Assembly (NCBI GenBank): GCA_022813625.1
Contig: JAKLMB010000038.1
Location: 275,658 to 339,657, forward strand
DNA from: Aaosphaeria pasadenensis
Lineage: Eukaryota; Ascomycota; Dothideomycetes; Pleosporales
Direction of reading: 5' to 3'
Length of the DNA stretch: 64,000 nt
Made by a program: the position numbers and the translations under genes. Each line of letters starts with the position of its first letter. Within the stretch, counting starts at the first letter, position 1. Under the pieces are notes generated by a model. The model had not been told where the DNA came from and did no database searches. It saw only the letters and a list, made by a program, of their open reading frames with translations. Below, in pieces: positions 44,069 to 55,953 of the stretch.

Positions 44069-45301
44069 TGTGGTACTTTCCACTCATAATGGTCAGTCCT
44101 TTTTATACGAACCGTGTTGTTGCCTTCAGAATTCTGCTGTTGAAGGCAGTCAAAGCAGAGCCTCAATCTGACCAGACGCAAGGCTGGAGGATGAGAATCC
44201 AGGCCGGCACGGGGCAGATACTATTGAGCCTCAATCTTGCGTAATCTGGAGACCTTGCGTAATTCGGGGACCACAATCGAGAAAGGGCATCGGTTGGGAT
44301 CTAGTAGACACGATTATGGGAAGACAATGGACCAGAGTAACTTATTTAGCTATGAGTGGAGAGGAGAATGTGCGGAGTCGGGTTAGGCCAGGGGGGCATC
44401 ATCGCTGGCAGCTTCCGCATGAGCAACTTCAAAATATTCAATAAGGCAGTGCAATTCACCGGCCTAGAATCGCGACTTAGAGCGTGATACATGGGTCATT
44501 CTGTAACCACTTGGTTTTGCCTCGCAGGACGCCTCCGCAGAGCACCATTGATATTGCCCGGAGGAGGCTGCCCATCTCAGCCAATAAGACTTCCATCGTC
44601 GATCGTCGTGCCTCACATGGCAAGCAAATCAACGTGCCTGTACCTTCCGAGGCGTTCCCCTACATGGACCTGCATTTGCCCTCCACTTTAGCAGATTGCC
44701 TACGCTTGGAAAATGTCGCCCTCGAGGGGAATGGACCACCCCCCTCGGCGCGAGTTACCCGCACAGTAACAGAGTGACACAAGTGAGCCCGAAGAGATCG
44801 AACTAATCATATGACAACAATGACTGTAGGCTGAATTTCTCGAGGGCGGAGCCAGGCTGGAAGGGTTTATGGAGGACATATGTGGAGGACGATTGTTGTT
44901 GTGTTGTCATATAATTCTATAAATTTGTCTAACCGCAACCGGGAGAGATCTGCGGAGCCGACAGTCGGACATGATGAGGCTGAACCATGATCTCAAGCTA
45001 AAGTCGCAATTCAAAGAATTGTTTCGAAATCTGAACTGAACACAATGCCATAGTAATAGCCAGTGGTATCAAATGCCCCCCCGAAAGCTCTGAATGCTGG
45101 GCTAGGAGAGGGGGAAGAGGGGAAGGGGAGCTTGCATGAGACCCAAACTGACAACCGTCTCCCACCATCTCAGCTGATGTGAAGCTAGGCGACCCAATAG
45201 AATGCTCACTTCATGAATTTCGTAGGCGCTGGTCGTTATGTGTTGGCCTTGAGAGGCCTCTCACCTTGCCATTGGCATTGTTCCCTTGTCCGCTCCGGCC
45301 A
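44069..45301. other. Intergenic; promoter of C2H2 gene and 3' of mitochondrial carrier
   Basis: No gene supported. The frames at 44484-44777 are unrecognised and overlap each other. Confidence 0.4.
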
Positions 45302-46390
45302 TCATTCCGGTAACGACCTCATCACCCCCTCGAAGGCTACCAGCGCCATCGCGTTTGCAGGAAACGCCCTGAGGAAACAGGGTACAAACCCTCTCCAGTA
45401 GCCCCTCCACCCTTTTTCTCTCCACACAGCCTTTGCTGCGTCTCGCCATCTTGGGAATTGTCGGTCAGCCCCTAGAGGGTCTGTCATCACGCGCTGCTTC
45501 ACAACATCTGAAGGGTATGATGTAATCCAAAAGACCTGAGCAGACAAACCGCCTGCCCAGAAATTCACAGCCGGCGCGGAGAGGCTGGTGTTCTCCTTGA
45601 GAGCCGTTGTGAATAGATCGTACGTTCCCCACCAGAAGCAAAAAAATGTTCGGAAGAGGAGTGTCGCTGATAGGCCGTGGTAGATGCCGCGCACGCCGTG
45701 AGCGCCGTACTTTTCAAGTCAGACACAAGTCATGTACATACATGGGAAAAACTCCTTACAATCTTTTTGAGGCAATCGATAGGGCCTTTGTACAGCCTCT
45801 TAGACTTCTCTGCTGCATATTGCACCTGCAGCCGTGCTTTGATGTGCTCCACGGGCCCCGCAATGAATGACACCGTCCATCCTGCCATCACTCCCGCCAT
45901 GGCATGTCCGACCACAGGCAGCTTTGCTTGTTGCCCAAGACTATCCCTGCGCGGGTTGAAAAGGTTCTCATTGAGCACCCGGCGGTACACACTTAAAGAC
46001 CCTAGCATTATCGAGTCCATGAACATCCAACCCACAAGTGGGGGCGTGGCACCCTTATATACACCTTTGACGCCTTCATTTCGAAGGGTCTGCAATAAAC
46101 AGTCGAGAGGGCCTTTAAATTGTGAATGATCGGTCGTTTGCAATCGTACTTTTATCGTATCGAATGGATGTCCGACTGTCGTCAATTAGCTCCAAGGTAT
46201 AGATTAAATTTTACGATGATAGCTCACCAGAAAGCTTCGCAATGCCCGAGAAGACTCCTGCAACGAAGCCCTTGTAGTTTGAACCGCCTTTCGCCTTTTG
46301 AGATGTCTCTACGGGGCCTCTGAGTCCTGGCGGAACATCTCCCGCGTTCATCGCGGCCGCGGCTGCGGTTGGCGACGCTGTTGCTGACAT
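45302..46390 (-). CDS. Mitochondrial carrier family protein (SLC25)
   Basis: Exons 46390-46228, 46175-45760 and 45709-45302 (introns 52 and 50 bp) give 328 aa. All three carrier signatures are present at the ends of the odd helices: GHPFDTIKVRLQ, AGPVEHIKARLQ and SYPSDVVKQRV. Each is followed by the second repeat motif (for example GVKGVYKGATPPLVGW and GWRGYWRGFVPCFLRAF). The first intron sits exactly before VGHPFD, so splicing is needed for the first signature. Such proteins exchange metabolites across the inner mitochondrial membrane. Substrate contact residues do not let me choose among amino-acid, carnitine or dicarboxylate types. The N-terminal ~40 residues are Ala/Pro-rich. Confidence 0.9.
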
Positions 46391-46803
46391 TGGCGGGCTT
46401 CTGGGTTGCAAGTCGTCCCCACGTGTATCATTCCGATTAAAACTGGAGAGGAAGCGCGGAGGAAGCGTTTAAAACATGGAGAGCATCGCGTAAGCAAACG
46501 GTGGGAAAATGAATCCCAGACGTGCTCATGTTAGGCGTTGCAATACATCGGAGAAGTCATAGCTTCCGCGAGGCGATGACGATCTTGACTGCCGAGATCG
46601 GCTAGATGCCGTCGCCATATGAACCAACCCCTCCATCGCAGAAACACTATTCAGCACTAAAAATGCAGCTTCCGTCAGAAGCTTTGTCACCATGTAATAC
46701 TCGAGACCTGTTGATATCTTGCTAACCTTCCATTAACTGACATACCAAAAGCTAGCTCGACTCTCAGCCGGACTCTCACTCTCCACAAACGAGTACATAC
46801 ATC
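46391..46803. promoter_or_regulatory. Divergent promoter region, carrier / GT8 gene
   Basis: 413 bases between two divergent starts. No distinctive motif recognised. Confidence 0.35.
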
Positions 46804-47834
46804 ATGGCTTCTAATCCGCCCGTAGAGTCGAAGAAAGGTGCTACAGAAGACACCCCCGGCCCTCGCCTACTGACATCCTGATAGTCTGGACGACTCTGAT
46901 CACGAACACTGCCTACCTCACCGGCCTTCTAACACTCGATTATAGTCTGAAGAAGCATGGCACTGCGTATCCTCTCGTAGCCCTCTATACCGACACCTTC
47001 CCGCCCGAGGGTCATAAAGCGCTCGATGAGCGGGGCATCCCTAAGCAGCATGTGAAGTACTTGCTCCCCAAGGTCAGCAAGGACTTCACCAATGACCCCC
47101 GCTTCTACGATTGCTGGAGCAAATTGACACCGTTCTCTCTGGTCGAATATGACCGAGTGGTTCAGTTGGATAGTGATATGGTGGCACTACAGAACATGGA
47201 TGAGCTCATGGAGATGGAACTTGATCCACCAAGCCTAGCAGGCAAAGGCGACAAAGTCTTCGCGGCGAGCCATGCGTGTGTATGCAATCCGCTCAAGAAG
47301 CCACATTACCCAAAGAACTGGTACGCTCTTGCGATTTAATTCCGACATTGGGGATTGCGAGTATTGATGGTTCACAGGATACCCGAAAACTGCGCATTCA
47401 CTTCGCAGCATGACACTCCCGACGATGCGCAAATCCACGGTGCCTCCCCAGCCTTCGGTCTCGGTATGCCCAACGGAGGTCTGCAGGTTGTCAATCCTTC
47501 GACCGAAGTATACCAGCTCATCGTGGACCAATTGTCCCAGGATACGACCATGGACTATGATTTCGCCGACCAGTCGCTACTGGGCGATGTGTTCCATGGT
47601 CGATGGGTGGCACTGCCGTACATCTACAACGCTTTGAAGACATTGCGCGTTCAAGGCGTGCATCACCAGATATGGAGAGATGACAAGGTCAAGAATGTGC
47701 ATTACATTCTCAGCCCGAAGCCTTGGGACGAGAAGCCCGAAGCCACATCGCAGGAGTCCCACGATTGGTGGTGGGCCGTTAACACGGAGAGGTTAGAGGC
47801 AGAGAAGAAACGAGGTATTGACGACGGATTCTAA
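46804..47834 (+). CDS. Glycosyltransferase family 8 (glycogenin/galactinol synthase-like)
   Basis: Exons 46804-46837, 46885-47320 and 47378-47834 (introns 47 and 57 bp) give 308 aa. The first splice joins KK to VWTTLITNTAYLTGLLTLDYSLKK, the usual start of the GT8 fold, followed by YPLVALYTD. QLDSDMVALQNMDELM contains the DxD motif (Asp-Ser-Asp) that holds the metal and nucleotide-sugar. Further GT8 marks are FAASHACVCNPLKKPHYPKNW, PNGGLQVVNPS and FADQSLLGDVFHGRW. There is no signal peptide, so it should be cytosolic. Family members transfer glucose, galactose or GlcNAc to protein or sugar acceptors; the acceptor is unknown. It ends in a charged helix. Confidence 0.88.
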
Positions 47835-49236
47835 GCCCGAGACTTGGTGCGATGGTTTTGATGCAGGAGTGCGGCAGCATTATTGAATCACATTGACGGC
47901 GCGCAGCGGCTACAATAGATGGGTACGGGTTGCCATGACATGAATTGAGAACGGTAGATTAGAAGAGTACGGCGTACACGGTACAACATGTAGAGTCGAG
48001 AGGTTAATGACGATATAGAAGATGTGAAATGTATGCACGTCGGATTAATTTAAAGCGCTTTTCCCCTATTGGGACGGACCAAACCCTCATCCACTACTGC
48101 ACATTATTGGCGGAGGGGAATGCACTGCGCCTTTGGGAAATGGAAGATGAAAGGCGGAAGACAGATGTCGGATTAAGGAGTAGTTGGTTCGCGTACCTGC
48201 ATAGTGCATACGCTGTCCAGAACTAAGTGGCATTAGTTAGATTGCGGGCGGTGGGGGGTATGACAGAACCAGCAATCGTTTGTGCAGAAGCGGGATCATT
48301 CGCTGGTTACAGGATTGTTTAGGAGAGACGGGTCACAGGAGAAGTACAAAAAATAGAAAAGAGAGGAAGGGGGGAAAGGGTTTGTATCTGGATTTGGACG
48401 TGGATATAGACGTTAGTTGTGAATGTGGACGCTGGCAGGATTCCTGGAATGGTTCGCATGACGGCTGCAGGGACACCGGAACGATGCTTGAACCCCTTTT
48501 ATCTACTCTACCTAGACCTTTAGGCAGGTTCCCGTAGGTAGGTAGTACCAGAGTATGTAGTGTGCTGCGTGCTATCTTTTGGTGGAGAGGATGGAGTTCA
48601 TCTGTAACAAGGCATGGCTGTATGAGTGATTGCTGCCTATAGGTTAATAAGTACAAGTAGGTGTAATTAGATTCAAAGGTAGGTAATTACAAGTACATCT
48701 GGACAATAATGTACTGTGTAGGCACATACGGCGTAGAATCATAAAGAGTAATAATAAAAATAATGATAGTAATAACACTGGGCGCTTCGGTTGGCTGCAG
48801 ATCTTCAACGCGCCTGGCTTGTTTCACGCCCGTTGCACGCCCTCCTTCTCACTTGTAATATCCCTCCCCTACCCTACCCTACATCAATTTCTATACCTGC
48901 CTGCACACAATACCTACACTTCCAACCTCCACCACTCCACCACTTCACCACCTTACCCTTGGACACCGCGCCGTTGTGAAAGGTCACCCTTTTCCTCCTA
49001 CATACACCCTCTCGCAAGATTCCCGCAATCCCGTCCACTCCCCTATCTCCCTATCTTCGACTCGCGCGAAAGGGAGTGTGAAAACCAACAACAACCTACA
49101 CCTCCGCATCAATCGACCTAACACACGACCGTTGATAACACCAAGTGTTTTCTCGCTCTCTCATATCGATCCATCCTCTTCCGAGCAGGCCTCGAACTAT
49201 ACCTGTTGATCGCGACCAGCCTGTCACACCGTCACA
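47835..49236. other. Intergenic; 3' of GT8 gene and promoter/leader of ARF6-type gene
   Basis: From about 48840 to the ATG the plus strand is strongly C/T/A-rich and G-poor, typical of the leader of a highly expressed fungal gene. AGGTAG-type repeats occur at 48490-48700. No gene. Confidence 0.45.
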
Positions 49237-50192
49237 ATGGGTGCATCAATATCAAAGATGATGAACAAGATCTTCGGATCCAAGGAGATGAGGTTGTTGA
49301 TGTTGGGCCTCGATGCCGCTGGCAAGACCAGTACGTCCTTACTCCTTTTCAATTCCCATAATGCTCTGCCCTGCAGCCGGCTCAATAACAAAACTCTCCT
49401 AACTAACGCGCCTCGTAGCTATCCTATACAAGCTCAAGCTTGACCAAGATGTCACCACCATTCCCACCGTTGGTTTCAACGTCGAGACCGTCACATACAA
49501 GAACACCAAATTCAATGTCTGGGATGTCGGCGGTCAGGACAAGATCCGTCCATTGTGGAGACATTACTTCTCCGGTATGTTTGGGGACGTCAGCTTTTCT
49601 AAGGGTAGGCTCATGTGCTGTGCTGCACCGCTGCACCGATAGCCATGTCCTGTCTCGATGAATCGCCTGATAGTCTTGTATTCAACACCAGCAGGAGAAC
49701 ATTCTCGCTAATTCTTGGTTCTACAGGCACACAAGGTCTTATCTTCGTTATCGACTCCAACGACCGCGACCGTATCGATGAAGCCCGAACTGAACTCACA
49801 CGAATTATCCAGGACCGCGAAATGAAGGATGCATTATTACTTGTGTTCGCAAACAAGCAGGATTTGCAAGGAGGTAAATGGATACGAATATTTTCTGCTG
49901 TTGCGCCAACTGACCGTGTTGTATAGCCATGCGACCAAAGGAAGTTTCCGATAAGCTACAACTCGACAAGATTGCCAAAGACCATGTGTGGAAAGTCGAG
50001 CCTAGCTGTGCCACAACCGGCGAAGGAATTTTTGAGGGTCTGGTATGTACTCTTCTCCGTTGCTGCTTCCATACTAGTAATAGTTGCGTGTAGTAGAAAA
50101 CGACACGTACCACTATTAGGCATATCGCTGACATGATCCCTCTCCAGGCATGGCTCTCAAACAACGTCAAGCTTCCCCCCGGAGCTAAATAG
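49237..50192 (+). CDS. ARF6: ADP-ribosylation factor, Arf6/Arf3 class small GTPase
   Basis: Five exons (49237-49330, 49419-49574, 49727-49873, 49927-50042, 50148-50192) give 185 aa. Gly2 allows N-myristoylation. GTP-binding motifs are GLDAAGKT, IPTVGFNVETV (switch I), WDVGGQDKIRPLWRHYF (switch II), NKQD and CATTGEG. The interswitch TYKNTKFNVWD and DRDRIDEARTELTRIIQDREM match Arf6 better than Arf1. The class acts at the plasma membrane in endocytosis, actin organisation and polarity. The N-terminal helix is slightly longer than in animals (GASISKMMNKIFGSKEM). Introns (53-152 bp) lie in phases 1, 1, 1 and 0. Confidence 0.95.
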
Positions 50193-51244
50193 AATTCTCG
50201 CCCCCCGGAACACTCTTAGCATACGACTACATGCGCAACCTTTTCCTGCCATTTCTTTTTCCTTCGTCAGCCTTTCCTGCGAATACCCGGTCGGCTCGAG
50301 GCACAACTTATTCGTTACTTTTAATGTCCCCCTACACTACCCCCTACTTTATTCATTCTAATACCAAACGGCATTTTTCCTCTCACAACGGAGCCTTCTT
50401 TTCCAGCATATCATTAGCTGCACTTTCTGCCGACCACTTTTTAGTAAGTTGTCGTTGAATGAGATATGGTGTAAGAGGTTGGAGATGAAAATTGTGTCAA
50501 ACTGGAGGGCGCAAGAGAGCCGAGTGGCGAGAGAGCACAGAGAGAAAGGAGAAGAGAGAAAGCGAGAGCGAGAGATACCCGACAGATCAATCATGTAGCT
50601 GGTGGATTTGCATCTTTGTTTTTCTTCACCTGCTGATTTGCATCATCACCATCACTCTTATCATCTAAATGTATACATGTGTACTCCCGCATAATCCCTC
50701 CTTTATTCATGTATATGCCCACCTTTTTTTTCTCTTCATTCTAACCTTTCCTCTTCGTCGCGGAAACTGTAGATTTGCTTCCTCCTGCCACTTTATGGCT
50801 GTATTTTTGTCTCCTTCTCCTCCTTTCTACCGTGTATATTCGGATGGATGGCCTTGCGAGATCCAACTTTTCACATCTCTTTGTCAATTTTTTTTTGTTT
50901 GGTTTTGCTTTGCTTGTTTTTGCCAGATAGATGATATTACGGATATGTGTACGAAGCCCTACCTATAAAAACCTTAACTTCTTACTCGTTGAGAACTGTT
51001 GTTGATCGTGAAATCGTGCGCTGCTGGAGCTTGAACTTTGCTACATCAATCACGTAATTTTGAAACGTTGTACTTTGCAAAATATGTATGCATTCGATTT
51101 TGTGTAAGAGATCCTGCCCTCTCTGATCGTGAACTCATGACGCTTGCTATGTTTTTTTCTTCGTTCTTCAAATATGTATCTAGTTATGCTCTGGCTCTCC
51201 CGCCCAATGCAACAGAACTACAGTACGCTCCTGCGTCACTGCCA
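50193..51244. other. Convergent 3' region between ARF6-type gene and PMI
   Basis: T-rich on the plus strand (for example 50880-50930), consistent with a long 3' untranslated region of the GTPase gene. No gene supported. Confidence 0.45.
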
Positions 51245-52822
51245 TCATAGCTTCCCCTCGCTACCAAGCTCGCAGAAAGCCTTGAACGTGACGAGGCCCT
51301 CGCCGTCCTCGGCGTCCGTCTCGCTCTCGATGACCAGCTCGGCCGTAGCGCCAACGAAGAAGACGTAGCCCTCCTCGATCTTCTCCTTCTTGGGCCCCAC
51401 GCTGATCGTGCCCTTGCCCTTTGTGCAGAGCACGATGCTGGGGCCCTGGATGGGGTCGAACGTGGCTTTCGCGCCGGTCTTGTTAAGCGCGGTGCGCACG
51501 ACGGCGAATTCGGGGATCGGCGGGTCGTACAGGATGCTGGAGGAGTTGGAGCTGTAGGCGGCGGCGGACAGCGTCGTGTAGGGGTAGTCGACGGGCGCCA
51601 TCTTCTGCTCGCTGATGGGCGCGTACGAGTAAGTCAGCATGCTCGTCAGGGTGTCGACGTCCTTGAACTTGGGCGTGAAACCCGCGCGCACCACGTTGTC
51701 CGAGGACGCCATGCACTCGATGATGTCGCCGGAGAGGTAGGCGTGGATGTCGTCCGCCTTGAGGAACATGGCCTCGCCGACCTCGAGCTTCACGTAGTTG
51801 AGGAAGAACTGCACGAAGAGCCCGATGTCGTCGGGGAACTGGCTGTTGAGGCGGATGACGAGGTCGGCGAGCTCTTTGCCGTCGTTGGAGGGGCCGCCTT
51901 CGCCGGCGAATTGGGCGCCTTCTGAGTTGGCGGCCTCGAGGAGCTGTTTCGAGGCCGTGGCTAGGGCGTCTTTGTCGGTGTTCATGACCTTTGTGAAGAT
52001 AGCCTGTAGCGCTTTCTTGTTCGCCGCGACGTCGGATTCGCTCGAGGATGTTTCCTTGCCAGAGACGGCGGACTCGAATTTCGCGGCTTCGTCCTCTCCG
52101 ACGAGGGATCGTAGGGAGGGGATAGTCTTGAGGAAATGCGTTATCTCGGCGAGCGGGCGGAATCCGCAAAGACCGTCGAACGGTGTGACCGCGATGGTCA
52201 TTTCGGGCTTGTGGTTGTCATCTACGCAGCCGTATGTTAGCTCTAGGAGCTGTTCACTCTGACGGACATGTACCGACCGGGATAGTTCTTTGAGTCCCTC
52301 GCGTGCAGCTGCTCTGCAAGCTTCTTGTTGGGGTGTGCTTGGATACTCAGCGCCTTGTTGATCGAGAGCACCTTGAACAGGAAGGGGAGCCTGTTCTCGT
52401 ATTTCTCGGCGATGTCTTTCGAAAGGAGGGCCTGGTTATCTTGTACGAGGTCTAGGAGCGTTCGCTGGGTCTCGAGGTCTTTGGAAGGGAGGGAGGGGTG
52501 AGTGCCCATCCATAGCTATTGACGCACGTTAACAGAGCACCTTCGAGGACCATTGGGTTCAAGTCACCTCGGCATATGGCTTTTCCTCTTGGATCGAGAA
52601 ATCAGAGGCGGTAGCAGCTGCAAACTTGGCTGCTGCTGAGGTCTTGCCAATCTTGCCTGGATTGCTTCAGCTTTCCATACTTTTTGTATGTTCGAACGTA
52701 GGAGAGGGGTACACACCCCAGTCGTAGCTATTCACACCTAATTGTGCGTTAGTGAAATGTCTTCGACATGTGAATTCCGCGATTATCTTACCGCACTGGA
52801 GTCGAATCAATGGTACTTGCAT
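51245..52822 (-). CDS. PMI: Mannose-6-phosphate isomerase (type I, zinc)
   Basis: Five exons: 52822-52792, 52737-52717, 52656-52568, 52515-52278 and 52221-51245, giving 451 aa. One exon is only 21 bp. Splicing assembles the start IRLQCGVNSYDWGKIGKTS and then YAELWMGTHPS. ALSIQAHPNKKLAEQLH supplies zinc-binding Gln and His. Later motifs are DNHKPEMTIAVTPFDGLCGF with zinc-binding Glu, and MFLKADDIHAYLSGDIIECMASSDNVVRAG, carrying another His and the active-site Arg. It interconverts fructose-6-P and mannose-6-P, feeding GDP-mannose for cell-wall mannans and N-glycans. The fourth donor is GTCGGT, weaker than usual, but the only one that keeps YPDDNHKPEM in frame. The last exon is GC-rich, with long shadow frames. 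Confidence 0.94.
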
Positions 52823-53222
52823 CTTGAAGGTGTTTAGAGAGGAAGAAGTGTATGTGACAACAAGAAAGTAAGAGTTGTCCTTTGAGAAAGTCCGTATGTA
52901 ACAGTAACGCCCGCCCGCCTACTCGCCGCCCTCCCTTACATCCCGGTCGCCGTACCATTGGCGTCCAAATAAGCTCGAACCACTAACCACATGTGACGAA
53001 GCTTCCTCGCTACCATACAGCGTCCCGCATCTGTGCAACCAGAGCTGCACTTCGTGACTTCCTTCCTTCCTTTGGTCGGAACCTAGAGTGCCAGAGTTCC
53101 TCCTTCCCAACAACCGAACTTTGCCTCCTCCCCATGGATATATTGAGAGCATCCCCCACATTGTGGTAGATGAAAGTAGCAACAGCGAGGAATACAGGCG
53201 CAGTGGTCCTTGCCTCGTCACA
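52823..53222. promoter_or_regulatory. Divergent promoter region, PMI / SGF29
   Basis: 400 bases between two divergent starts; the SGF29 side is GC-balanced. No motif assigned. Confidence 0.35.
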
Positions 53223-55286
53223 ATGGCAGCACGCAGTCGGCCCCGAGGTGGGCATATGAAGGAAGAGCTCGACGAGGAACGCTCTATCTGGAGTCAGATT
53301 CGTGATGACGCAAAACGCATCGATTCTCTTCTGGTAAGATAAAACATTCTCATACTTAAAGTACTCTTTACTATGTACAATAATACGCGCTGGCGATATT
53401 CGATATCTCCAACACCGGAATCGACGAGTGGTGCCCCGCGGACTGTCGAGGAACAGTTCCAGGAGCTTTCCAATGTTGCGGCCCTGAATATTTATGCTCC
53501 GCGCACAACTCGTCGTCGGCGTGGACCAAGCGACTACACTGAGAAGTCCGCATCAGCCTCGAGTTCTCGTTTGTCTCCTCTCTCGAACCCTCCTAAGAAT
53601 GATGACTACTCCCCACAAGATTCTGAAGAGGTCCAATCTGAGGAATTCGAGTCTGAGGAGGTCCAGTCCGAGAGAGGAATCTCCTCGGAGGGCAGTGCAT
53701 TTGAGTCTCGAGAACCAGACGAATGGGACTTTCTCCCACACAGACAAACGCGTTATCTAATCAGACCAAGACAAGGGATGTGGAGATTGTGGCATAAAAT
53801 ACAACAATTGGCAAAAGACATGGATGCATTGTTGGTAAGAGTGATGGGACTGCTAACAAAACCTTACACTTGCCGGTACCGAGCGATGGGAGGCCTTCAA
53901 CGTAATTTTTTTTTGCGACCAACTCGACTTTCTCAACCAGGCGATGCGCTTACACTGCTCTACATTCACATGCTATTGTAAAACATTTCGAACTAACAAC
54001 TCTACAGGCCCAATCAAACGCTGCTAGCAAGAAGATCGTTGATTTGACCGCGCAACAAGAGGCTCTTATCAGTATGTCCCTTTGATTGATACCATTATTC
54101 TGGTCTGAGCTGTAATTGATCACTTTACAGAACGGGGTGAACCTTCCTCTGAGAGCGTCGATAAAGAGCTCGAGAAAAATCTCCGTGACAACATTCGCTT
54201 TACGGATCAGCTTGAGAAATATGGCGAAGAGATGTGCGAGAAAATGCAAATCCTCGAGGGTCTCCGAGGAGCTTCCGAACCGGCGCCGTCATCTGCCTCG
54301 CGCGCTACGTCTGTCGGGAAGTCGCAGCGCGATCGTCAATTCAAAAGAAAACCAACCGACGCTTTAGACGATAGGGATAGTGTGACTGATAGCCCAAGTG
54401 GCCATCCAAGCCCAAAGGTCATGGCTGGTGGTCCGAAAGATAGACTGAAGGCAATGTCCACAGGAAGTCGGGCTGGCTCGGTTCCTGCGGGACGAGAAGG
54501 TAGCGTAAAGGCAGAAGATGGCGACGACAATTTTAAGGGTAAGAGGACTCGCTCTTCTACAACATCTTCAAGACATTCTAGAAATGGCGGCCGATGAAGG
54601 ATAGTTCTCGGCGCACGGAGTTTTATGGTCATGCGTTGCGGGCTTGATACCCCAAGGGTAGCTCTCTACCCAATTTTTCAATACTTTCTAATTGATGCCC
54701 ACAAGAAGTCCACCTCTCAACTTTCCTTGTCCATCTCAATCTAGATTAGGATGTCCTTGCTCTTTTCCATTTCTCGTCAAAAACCTTCTCCAGTTTCTTA
54801 CTAGACATTGTACATTCCAGCACTGACAATCGCTTAGGCGAGAAACACCGCCTCTCCGTGGGCACAGAGGTTCTTTACCGGAACAACAAGTCACGCTCTC
54901 TGGAGGGCGAAGGTATACTGTGCCGTGTCACGTCAGTCATCGGCGAAGGCAAGCAGCGGCGCTACGAAATCATCGATGCGGACCCGGACCCGCCTACACC
55001 AGCCCAACCGTATCGAGCATCAGTGAACCATCTTGTTGCCATCCCTCCAATCTCAGCAAACGTAACTCTACCTGAGTTGGGTGTGGGGAAGCAGGTTCTC
55101 GCGCTCTATCCTGGAACCACCACTTTCTACAAGGCAGAAGTTGTCGTCGCATGGGCCATCAAGAAAAAGATCAAACAAGAAGAGCAAGAGGACGCCGACA
55201 CCTTGGTTAGACTTCGCTTCGAGGGTGAAGATGAAGCGGATCGCGAAATGAGCGTCGAGAGGAGATATGTCCTACCGGACAAATGA
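53223..55286 (+). CDS. SGF29: SAGA complex subunit Sgf29 (tandem Tudor H3K4me reader)
   Basis: Canonical exons 53223-53333, 54008-54071, 54131-54538 and 54838-55286 give 343 aa. The N-terminal coiled coil runs EERSIWSQIRDDAKRIDSLL then AQSNAASKKIVDLTAQQEAL, which is continuous only if the first intron (674 bp) is spliced whole. A Ser/Arg-rich linker follows. The C-terminal tandem Tudor domain starts at GTEVLYRNNKSRSLEGEGIL and includes RRYEIIDADPDPP, LALYPGTTTFYKAEVV and LRFEGEDE. Sgf29 binds H3K4me2/3 and anchors SAGA (Gcn5 module) at promoters. The last intron (299 bp) is also long, and retaining it would stop at 54597, before the Tudor domain. A separate phase-compatible exon candidate lies inside the first intron. 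Confidence 0.92.
53373..53834 (+). CDS. Candidate alternative exon of SGF29 inside its first intron
   Basis: Open frame from ATG 53373 to a good donor (GTAAGA at 53835), exactly 154 codons, phase 0 like the canonical first exon, so it can splice to 54008. Its end (LWHKIQQLAKDMDALL) aligns with the end of the canonical exon (IWSQIRDDAKRIDSLL) at 7 of 16 positions, suggesting exon duplication. The middle is acidic and repetitive (EEVQSEEFESEEVQSE). It could be an alternative first exon, or, with the phase-0 acceptor at 53462, a 372 bp cassette. Without transcripts I cannot tell it from a chance frame. Confidence 0.45.
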
Positions 55287-55953
55287 TCACAGAGTTTGGA
55301 CTATTGCTGGATCTTTACTCATGGTGTTGTGGCGCTATCTAACAAACTGGCTCAGATTGGGGAGTAGGAGTTTTTCTGGACATTTAGGGATGGTCCCCAA
55401 CTACAAAGCTAGATCAAATTATTCTTTCTATCCTTATCATACTCTCATTAGCATGCTCTACCGTTAACATAATACCCTGTAATACACACCAGTGACCAGA
55501 CTCTATATGCCCTTGTTGCCAAGAGGTGGTTTTGGGAAGCTATACCCGATTGGAATAGCACTGATCGGGGGAGCATGCGGAGACGCAGACGGAGACATCC
55601 TCAATCACGAATACGCTCTTCGCAATTCACATACCCTTTCATAAGGCTACCTCTCGCAAAGAAAATAGTATCGTAAGGCTGATCGCTTTGCTAGCGCCAA
55701 CGCACGTATCAAAAGCCAAACGCCTCACCTCAATCTCCATCCGCAAGCGACGAAACGGACCTCCCAGATTCATTTACCAGAAAACCCGCGCGAAGTACTG
55801 CAGACTAGGGCCCTGCACCTCCCCCAGCGAAACCACCACCAGCACTGACAGCGCGCGACGCCGTCAACCCGCATATACACGACTCATATCCCGCCTTTCG
55901 CTCTCGTGCCCCACCGCCCTGCTACCTGCTACCTGCTAAAAGGCTCGCGCGCT
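55287..55953. other. Intergenic; 3' of SGF29 and promoter of the coiled-coil gene
   Basis: The final ~250 bases are C-rich, as in a leader. The frame at 55906 begins with GTG, not ATG. No separate gene. Confidence 0.4.

Noticed and set aside
51483..52169. 228-codon minus-strand frame overlapping PMI
   Set aside because: Arg-rich shadow of the isomerase frame; the isomerase motifs are decisive.
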